From positions 1 to 55,059 of the forward strand of contig JASJAY010000007.1 of NCBI GenBank assembly GCA_030066775.1: 55,059 nt of DNA, read 5' to 3'. The translations under genes and the position numbers were made by a program. This document shows, piece after piece, positions 49,699-55,059 of this stretch. The first letter of the stretch is position 1. Each line of letters opens with the position of its first letter. The notes below the pieces were generated by a model that did not search any database, was not told where the DNA came from, and saw only the letters and a program-made list of their open reading frames with translations. The stretch comes from Planctomycetota bacterium. GTDB taxonomy: Bacteria; Planctomycetota; PLA2; JAEUHO01.

Positions 49699-50510
49699 CC
49701 GTCTTCGCAGCCCGGCACGGGCTGCAAGAGCGAACGCACGGTCGGCGTCGGCTCGGGCTGGGTGCACGGTGCCGGCGGCACCGTCAGCGGCTTGCGCGCG
49801 GTCGGCATCGGCACGGCCGGGGGCGGCGGCGGGGGCGGCACGGCCCGGGCGCGGGTCGTGGCGGGCCGGCGTGCCGGCGTGGCGGCGCGGACCGGGGCCC
49901 GGCGACGCGAGGCAACGTACGTCGTGTTGCGGCGCGTGGTCGGGGCCGGGGTGGTCGCCCTCCGCATGCGCGGAGCGGGCAGGCGCGTCAGGCTGGGATC
50001 CACGGGCTGGGTTGCCGCGCGGGGAACCACGGGCGGGGGCACGGCGCGGGCGCGGGTACGCGGCGCAGGGGGCCGCGGCGGCGCGATGCGCGTGCGGGTG
50101 TAGACGCTGGTGGTGGGGCGCCGCGTCGTGGAGGGCGCGGCGGGGATGGTCAGGTTGCGGCGCGCGTGGGTGCGGGGGAACGCCGAGCGGGTGGGGGCGG
50201 ACACGTCCGTGGACCGGGTCGCCGCGGGGGCGGGCGACTTGAGGCGAAGGCGGCGGAGGTAGTCGCTCTTCGTGTTGACGATCTCGGGCCGGGGGAGGCC
50301 GTTGTCGAGGCGCGGCGTCGGGCTGGGCGCGACGGGGATCGTGTTGTCCGCGATGCGGGGCGCATCGGGCAGGCGGGGAGCAGGGCGGGTCGCGGGGGCG
50401 CGCGTGCCGGACACCGCGCGGACCGCGGGCTCGGGCAGCTCGTCGGCGCCTGCGGACCCCATGGGGTACGCAAGCAGCGCCGCCGCGACATATGTCGCGA
50501 GTCGCTTCAC
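49695..50510 (-). CDS. Exported Pro/Thr/Arg-rich low-complexity protein
   Basis: This is a 271-residue protein with a signal peptide ('RLATYVAAALLAYPMGSAGA'). The mature region is dominated by Pro, Thr, Ala and Arg ('TRTRIAPPRPPAPRTRARAV', 'TTRRNTTYVASRRRAPVRAA', 'RARAVPPPPPPPAVPM'). A short 'RARAVPPP' block is repeated. The C-terminal tail contains two Cys ('PPAPCTQPEP', 'QPVPGCEDG'). It should be unfolded, strongly basic and outside the cytoplasm, perhaps binding acidic polysaccharide, nucleic acid or the cell surface. GTG 50510 has GGAGG eight bases upstream. Alternative frames on the plus strand are G-rich shadows. No family is recognised. Confidence 0.68.
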   Translation of the reverse strand: MKRLATYVAAALLAYPMGSAGADELPEPAVRAVSGTRAPATRPAPRLPDAPRIADNTIPVAPSPTPRLDNGLPRPEIVNTKSDYLRRLRLKSPAPAATRSTDVSAPTRSAFPRTHARRNLTIPAAPSTTRRPTTSVYTRTRIAPPRPPAPRTRARAVPPPVVPRAATQPVDPSLTRLPAPRMRRATTPAPTTRRNTTYVASRRRAPVRAATPARRPATTRARAVPPPPPPPAVPMPTARKPLTVPPAPCTQPEPTPTVRSLLQPVPGCEDG

Positions 50511-50760
50511 GTGACTGTCCTCCTCCCAGGCGGCCCTCACCGCCTGATTCCAGCCACCCTATGCACGCATCGGGCGGCTGCTAGAAGCGATTGTCGTTCG
50601 TCGCCTGTTCGGCTTGGGACGACTCCCGCTTAGACCCCTCATCGGCACGAGGCCTTCAGCATTTCAGCCATTTCGCCCTTCGGAGCGGACGCAGCCCTGC
50701 CTCGATACGAACCATCGTCCCGTCCCGGACCGACACAGCCACGGGCTGCGGACAGGCGCG

Positions 50761-51315
50761 CTACTGCAGGTCGCCGGCGAAGGCCTGCTCGAACTTGTCG
50801 AGCTTGGGCGCGATGATCGCCTGGCAGTACCCCTGGCGCGGGTTGTCGTTGTAGTAGTTCTGGTGATAGTCCTCGGCCTTGTAGAAGACCGCCGTCGGCG
50901 TCACCTCGGTCACGATCGGATCGTCGAACACACCCGCCTCGGTGAGGCGCTGGATGGCCGTCTCCGCCTGCGCCTTCTGCTCGTCGTCGTGGAAGAAGAC
51001 GACCGAGCGGTACTGGGTCCCACGGTCGTTGCCCTGGCGGTTGAGCGTGGTCGGGTCGTGGGTCTTGAAGAACACCTCGAGCAGCTTCGCGTACTCGACC
51101 CGGCTCGGGTCGTACGTGATGCGCACGACCTCGGCGTGACCCGTGTCGCCGTTGCAGATCTGCCGGTACGTCGGGTTGTCGACGTGGCCGCCCTCGTAGC
51201 CCGACTCCACGGCGAGCACGCCGGCGAGGCGCTGGAACACCGCCTCGACGCACCAGAAGCAGCCGCCGCCGAAGGTGGCGTAGCGGGTCGTGCCGGCTTC
51301 ACTGGACTCGGTCAT
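50761..51315 (-). CDS. msrA: Peptide-methionine (S)-S-oxide reductase
   Basis: This is a 184-residue enzyme that repairs methionine-S-sulfoxide in proteins with thioredoxin as donor. The active site is '[19 protein letters not shown]', with the catalytic Cys in the GCFWC block. '[20 protein letters not shown]' and '[20 protein letters not shown]' are classic MsrA segments. A C-terminal Cys in '[19 protein letters not shown]' can act as resolving residue. There is no fused MsrB domain and the length is typical. It is 107 bases downstream of the TPR/TM gene on the same strand, so transcription could continue from the sigma operon. Confidence 0.97.
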   Translation of the reverse strand: MTESSEAGTTRYATFGGGCFWCVEAVFQRLAGVLAVESGYEGGHVDNPTYRQICNGDTGHAEVVRITYDPSRVEYAKLLEVFFKTHDPTTLNRQGNDRGTQYRSVVFFHDDEQKAQAETAIQRLTEAGVFDDPIVTEVTPTAVFYKAEDYHQNYYNDNPRQGYCQAIIAPKLDKFEQAFAGDLQ

Positions 51316-51422
51316 GGGCGTCTCCTCGGCGGCCGGCGACTGCGGGCCGTGGCGACGCGCAATTCAACATGGGCCGGAGGGCGCGACGACCCTCGGCCGG
51401 AGCGCCCGGGCCCCTGTCCGGG

Positions 51423-52265
51423 TCATTCGGCCAGCCTGCTGCGCAGCGGCAGGCGCAGCCACGCGCGCACGGCCCGCAGCGCTTCCGCGTCGTCGCGCGT
51501 GCCCAGCTCGTCGATGACGCGCGCGGCCCGCCGCAGGGCGCGCTGGGCCGCCTTGGGGACGCCGGCATCGAGCGCGAGCTCGCCGAGCTGACCGAGGAGC
51601 CGGATCCGGAGTGCGGGGTCGAGCGGCTCCTCGAGCAACGCGGCGAGGGCGTCCGGGTCGCGGCGCTCCACGTAGAGCCCGGCGAGGAGCCGCGCCCCGC
51701 GTGCGGGGATCGTCTCGAGGAGCGCCACCGCGGCGTCGTCGTCGAGCTCGGCGTGGAGCAGGCGACCGAGCGCCAGCGTCGCGCGCTCGCGTGCGCTGTC
51801 GCCGGGGCGGGCGTGACGCGCGGCATGCGCCCACGCCGCGCAGGCGTCGGCCGGTCGCCCGGCCCGGTGAAGCGCGCGCGCCCAGAGCTCGATGGCACGT
51901 TGTCGAGACGGGTCGGCGCGACCGGCGGAGCGGATCACGTCCTGCAGCGCGCGCGTGTACGCGGGCCACGGACCGTCCCCGAGTGTGCGTGCGCGCGCCA
52001 ACGCCTTCTCTGTATCCAGCGGACCGGCGCTCACAGCGCGCAGCGTGTCGCCGCGCGCTAGGCCAAAGCACAGCACCACGGCGAACAGTACATGGCCGAG
52101 GGCACGGCGGAGCGTGCGGGTGCGCGCCGGGACGGGATCGCGTCCCGCGACGCGCGGGCGTTCGAGGATCGCGGAGAGCACGCGATCCGGCAGCGCAGGG
52201 TCCATCGCGGCGTCGCGAGATGTGCGGTGCGGTCGCGGTCCGGGTCTACGTCTCGATCGGTCCAT
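51423..52265 (-). CDS. Membrane protein with TPR-like domain, overlapping the sigma gene
   Basis: This is a 280-residue protein. A basic N-terminal region of about 50 residues ('DRSRRRPGPRPHRTSRDAA', then 'PDRVLSAILERPRV') precedes one membrane helix ('LGHVLFAVVLCFGLARG', about 55-72). The outside part is helical and TPR-like ('AIELWARALHRAGRPADACA', 'LGRLLHAELDDDAAVALLE', 'AALLEEPLDPALRIRLLGQL'). Its start overlaps the ECF sigma gene by 20 bases. That is the position and topology of an anti-sigma factor, although no zinc-binding or known anti-sigma motif is visible. GGAGG-like sequence for its start lies inside the sigma gene. The role is inference. Confidence 0.75.
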   Translation of the reverse strand: MDRSRRRPGPRPHRTSRDAAMDPALPDRVLSAILERPRVAGRDPVPARTRTLRRALGHVLFAVVLCFGLARGDTLRAVSAGPLDTEKALARARTLGDGPWPAYTRALQDVIRSAGRADPSRQRAIELWARALHRAGRPADACAAWAHAARHARPGDSARERATLALGRLLHAELDDDAAVALLETIPARGARLLAGLYVERRDPDALAALLEEPLDPALRIRLLGQLGELALDAGVPKAAQRALRRAARVIDELGTRDDAEALRAVRAWLRLPLRSRLAE

Positions 52266-53013
52266 GGGATGCCCCTCCCCGTTCGTCCCGGTCCGCTTCG
52301 GGCACCGGGGGATGTACGCGGCGGATCTCCCCGTGGAGCAGCTGCCGCAGACGCCGACGTGCGCGGAACAACCGCATCTTCACCGTCGGCTTCGGAAGCC
52401 CGAGCAGCCGGGCGGTCTCCCCGACCGGCATGCCGTGCAGGTAGTGCAGGCGCACGGCGCCCGCATAGCGCACGGGCAACGCCGCCAGCGCGCGGCTCAT
52501 GGCGTGGCGCACGGCCTCACGCGACGTGTGCACGCCGTCGGCCGGATCCGACGCAGGCGCGGCTTCCGGCTCGACCTCGATGGTGCGTCCCATGTCGAGC
52601 GACGTCATGGGCACGCCGCCCGGTCCGCGCTTGCGCAGCCGGTCCACCGCCTTGAAGCGTGCAACGCGGTAGAGCCAGGGACGGATGTGGTTGTCGTCGC
52701 GGATGCCGTCGAGGTTGCACCAGGCCGCCACGAAGGCGTCCTGCACCACGTCGTTGGCGAAGTCCTTGGGTTGGCTCGTGAAGCGCATCACGAAGCGCAC
52801 GAGCTCCGGGCCTAGGCGCTCTGCCACCGAGCGGAAGGCGAGCGGATCGCCGTCCCGGGCGCAACGGACGAGGGCGCCGAGCGACGGCTCGTCGCCGCCC
52901 GAGAAGGCCGCCCCCCGTCCGCGTCCGTCGCGCAGCAGGGACGGGGGCGGGGCGACCGGTGGCTTGGAACACGCCGCCGGGGCGGCAGGGGGGAAGGGCG
53001 GTCGAGCGGACAC
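52246..53013 (-). CDS. ECF-type sigma-70 family RNA polymerase sigma factor
   Basis: This is a 255-residue sigma factor. An N-terminal extension (about residues 1-48, Pro/Gly-rich with 'SKPPVAPPPSLLRDG') precedes region 2 ('RFVMRFTSQPKDFANDVVQD', 'AFVAAWCNLDGIRDDNHI', 'PWLYRVARFKAVDRLRKRG'). Region 4 is 'ALPVRYAGAVRLHYLHGMPV' followed by the HTH 'GETARLLGLPKPTVKMRLF'. There is no region 1.1 or 3, as in ECF factors. The start is GTG 53013 with GGAGG six bases upstream. Its 3' end overlaps a TPR/membrane gene that may control it, and the PASTA gene diverges from its promoter region. ECF subgroup not assigned. Confidence 0.93.
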   Translation of the reverse strand: MSARPPFPPAAPAACSKPPVAPPPSLLRDGRGRGAAFSGGDEPSLGALVRCARDGDPLAFRSVAERLGPELVRFVMRFTSQPKDFANDVVQDAFVAAWCNLDGIRDDNHIRPWLYRVARFKAVDRLRKRGPGGVPMTSLDMGRTIEVEPEAAPASDPADGVHTSREAVRHAMSRALAALPVRYAGAVRLHYLHGMPVGETARLLGLPKPTVKMRLFRARRRLRQLLHGEIRRVHPPVPEADRDERGGASHGPIET

Positions 53014-53334
53014 GTGGCCTCCGAGGGCCCCCGCGCGCGAGGCCCACGGCTACCACGGGCGAAGCACCCGGGCGGTCACGGGAAAATGCGCCTTCCCACC
53101 CGTTTCCTACGTGCCCACCGGGGTGCCCGTCAACGCCCGGGGCGTGCCCGGCGTACACGTCTCGAGCCGGGCGGCGTCCCCGGGAGGAGACAGGAGCGCA
53201 CGGACCCCCGCGCGACGAACCCCGCCAGCCCCGGTATTCCGGTCCCCAGCGGTTCCCCTGCCGCGTGGCCCACGGGTTGCGGCAGGGACCCGCTCGGGCC
53301 GAGCGCCTCCGGAGCGGCCCACGTGAGGAGTCCC
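53014..53334. other. Divergent promoter region between the sigma factor and PASTA genes
   Basis: No gene is visible in these 321 bases. The region must contain both promoters. GGGAAAA (53081-53087) and, on the minus strand, GGAAAC (53103-53108) are loosely like ECF -35 boxes, but no matching -10 box is convincing, so autoregulation is only a possibility. GAGGAG just before 53335 is the ribosome-binding site of the PASTA gene. Confidence 0.4.
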
Positions 53335-55059
53335 ATGCACCACCTCTCGAAGCGAAGGGCCGCGACGAGCCGCCGCCCTCTTTCCTACGTCCTGTTCAGC
53401 CTGCTGCTCGCGTTCGCCGTCTCGGGCATCGCCAGCGCGGACGACACGATCAAGGTCCCCGACGTGAAGGGCCTGGATGTCGACAAGGCGATCGAGACGC
53501 TCGAGCGCGCAGGTCTCGACGTCTACGTGATCGAGGTCGCCGGTCCCGCCGTCGAGGTCGTCGCCTCGCAGGATCCGCCGAAGGGCATGACCATGCGTCG
53601 CGGCGGCATGGTCACGATCCGCATCGGCATCAAGGCGCGCGTCGAGACGCGCATGCCTGATGTCGGCGGTAAGGAAGTCGAAGACGCGCTCGAGCAGCTG
53701 GCCGCCGCGTACGACGTCATGATCATTCCGGTTGCGGCCGGTCCGCGCGATCGTCCGGGTCACGTCGTCAAGACGGAGCCGGTCGCCGGTGCGAAGGTCT
53801 GGTTCCGTGCGCCCGTGAAGGTGTACGTCGCCGAGCGACCCGAGAACCTGCGTCCGCGTGACGATGCGACGCCTCTGGCGCCGAGCGCGCCCGACGTTCC
53901 CGATGTGCCCGACGTCCCCGATGTCCCGCCCGCGCCCGCGCCCGTACCGGTGCCCACGCCGCCCCCGGGTGCCGGGACGCCCGCCGACCTCGCGCCGCCC
54001 GGCGCCCCGCCGGCCACGCCTACGGCGCAGCGCGGCACCATGCCCTCGCTCGTCGGCTTGTCGTACGCCGAGGCGCAGCGTCGCGTGCGCGATGCGGGGC
54101 TCGTCCCGCATCCGTGGTTCTTCCGCACCGACGGCACCGCCTTCGAGGTGTACGCCCAGAAGGTGCGCGCCGGCGCGGCCGTTCCGCCGGGCAGCCTCGG
54201 CGACTTCCGCGTGATCCTGCCGCGCGCGTTGCCCGCGCGGGTCCCGACGCCCGACGTCGCCGGCCTCGGGGTGGGCGCGGCGGTGCGCATCGTTCGCGAC
54301 CTCGGGCTCAAGATCCGCATCCGCGGCACGCAGGACGTGACCGCACCCGGCGCGACCGTCACCAGTCAGGAGCCGGCGCCCGGTGGCGAGCTGCAAACCG
54401 GCTCGTCGATCACGCTCGTCGTGGGCGAAGGCGCGAAGGCCACGCCGACGCCGCTCGGCCCGAAGCCGTCGACGCCGATGACGACGCCGACGCCGACCGG
54501 CCCCGTGACAGCGGGTAAGGTCGCGCCGTCCGTCGTCGGCATGACCGTCGCACAGGCCAAGGCCGCGCTCGGTCGCGCCGGCCTGCAGGTGGAGGTGCTC
54601 TCGGTCGATGCGCCGGAGGCCGCGCCGAACCGCGTGTTCGAGCAGGAGCCGCCGGCCGGCCTTCCCGCCGACGAGACGCTCGTGCGCATCTCCGTGCCCG
54701 AGGCCACCGGTCAGCCGATCGACCCGAAGCAGCTCTACGCCAAGGTGCCCGACGTCGTGAACAGGCCCGTGGCGCAAGCCGAGGCCGCGGTCAACACGAC
54801 GGGCCTGCGTGCGATCGTCGAGCGCGGTCCCGAGATCGCCGGCGCGCCCGTGATCATCATCGCCCAGAGCCATCATCCCGGGGCGTTGATCAAGATGGGC
54901 ACGCTCGTCACACTCGTCACCGGTGCGCCCGAGGGCGCGACGGGCACGGCCGTCGCACCGCAGAAGAAGGACGACCGGAACGCGATCGAGAAGGTCGGCC
55001 GCTACTTCCGCAAGCAACACAAGAAGGCCTGGGGCAAGATCAAAGACCTGTTCAAGTAG
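53335..55059 (+). CDS. Exported protein with six PASTA domains
   Basis: This is a 574-residue protein that stops at the last base of the window. It has a basic N-terminus and a signal ('LSYVLFSLLLAFAVSGIASA'). Six PASTA-like modules follow, recognisable by 'VPDVKGLDVDKAIETLERAG', 'MPDVGGKEVEDALEQLA', 'MPSLVGLSYAEAQRRVRDAG', 'TPDVAGLGVGAAVRIVRDLG', 'APSVVGMTVAQAKAALGRAG' and 'VPDVVNRPVAQAEAAVNTTG'. A Pro/Asp repeat linker ('PDVPDVPDVPDVPPAPAP') separates modules 2 and 3. PASTA modules usually bind muropeptides as part of PknB-type kinases or PBPs; here there is no kinase or transpeptidase. The C-terminal tail is strongly basic ('YFRKQHKKAWGKIKDLFK'). ATG 53335 is set by GAGGAG. Confidence 0.9.
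   Translation: MHHLSKRRAATSRRPLSYVLFSLLLAFAVSGIASADDTIKVPDVKGLDVDKAIETLERAGLDVYVIEVAGPAVEVVASQDPPKGMTMRRGGMVTIRIGIKARVETRMPDVGGKEVEDALEQLAAAYDVMIIPVAAGPRDRPGHVVKTEPVAGAKVWFRAPVKVYVAERPENLRPRDDATPLAPSAPDVPDVPDVPDVPPAPAPVPVPTPPPGAGTPADLAPPGAPPATPTAQRGTMPSLVGLSYAEAQRRVRDAGLVPHPWFFRTDGTAFEVYAQKVRAGAAVPPGSLGDFRVILPRALPARVPTPDVAGLGVGAAVRIVRDLGLKIRIRGTQDVTAPGATVTSQEPAPGGELQTGSSITLVVGEGAKATPTPLGPKPSTPMTTPTPTGPVTAGKVAPSVVGMTVAQAKAALGRAGLQVEVLSVDAPEAAPNRVFEQEPPAGLPADETLVRISVPEATGQPIDPKQLYAKVPDVVNRPVAQAEAAVNTTGLRAIVERGPEIAGAPVIIIAQSHHPGALIKMGTLVTLVTGAPEGATGTAVAPQKKDDRNAIEKVGRYFRKQHKKAWGKIKDLFK

Noticed and set aside
53885..53935. Short tandem DNA repeat of Asp-Val-Pro codons
   Set aside because: It encodes a flexible linker in the PASTA protein and is explained by the protein sequence.

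Overview
This window is about 55 kb of chromosomal DNA with very high GC (around 70% by eye) and strong third-position GC bias. It most likely comes from a Planctomycetota bacterium, probably an uncultured or little-studied lineage. The best lineage clue is the protein kinase at 30438-32552. Its N-terminal preamble ('DSGLMSRAEV', 'GRLTAFQAETLL', 'LRLGNYLLVDRVG') followed by kinase, one membrane helix and WD40 repeats is a layout I associate with planctomycete kinases. Many secreted HEAT, FG-GAP, BNR and PASTA proteins, large Ser/Thr kinases and lipoproteins with 'CGGGG' N-termini fit this. The assignment is inference. No mobile element, integrase, CRISPR array or rRNA operon was found.

Layout. 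81-4355: 1-Cys peroxiredoxin, a lipoprotein, a lipid-anchored di-haem cytochrome c peroxidase, and convergent UDP-glucose dehydrogenase. 4659-4965: tRNA-Asp(GUC) followed by a displaced copy of its 3' end and an inverted copy of its T-arm. 5110-13536: after one small + strand membrane protein, a long minus-strand run (HEAT protein, GNAT, porin, two membrane-anchored proteins, a hypothetical, VOC protein, nucleotidyltransferase, and a 49-residue lipoprotein overlapping a collar-like secreted protein). 13852-19445: a plus-strand run with a secreted HEAT array, a zinc-ribbon/coiled-coil membrane protein, an ABM-like secreted protein, an FHA-GAF-PP2C phosphatase and its STAS partner.

19525-35106: a ferritin-like protein, a 1075-residue FG-GAP lipoprotein with an inserted beta-rich domain, a kinase-ATPase-TPR protein, an alpha/beta hydrolase, a glycosyltransferase, two more kinases, a GNAT protein, a class II amidotransferase and fructose-1,6-bisphosphatase. 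35329-41267: a mini zinc-ribbon ORF, an alarmone-hydrolase-like HD protein, a 2-TM protein, a coiled-coil/XRE regulator, a CHASE-PAS-PAS-PP2C sensor phosphatase, a SnoaL-like protein and a YpfJ-type metallopeptidase. 41390-50510: an exported TPR-CHAT caspase-like protein translationally coupled to a small secreted protein, a LOG-family protein, a BNR/VPS10-type propeller, and an exported Pro/Thr/Arg-rich protein. 50761-55059: MsrA, an ECF sigma factor overlapping a TPR/membrane gene, and a divergent exported protein with six PASTA modules.

The themes are signal transduction by phosphorylation and partner switching (three kinases, two SpoIIE/PP2C phosphatases, one STAS, one ECF sigma), protein-protein scaffolds (HEAT, TPR, WD40, FG-GAP, BNR, PASTA), and oxidative-stress enzymes (peroxiredoxin, di-haem peroxidase, MsrA, ferritin-like). 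The most interesting candidates are the CHAT/partner pair, the ECF sigma/TPR/PASTA module, and the kinase set that lacks the Phe of the DFG motif.
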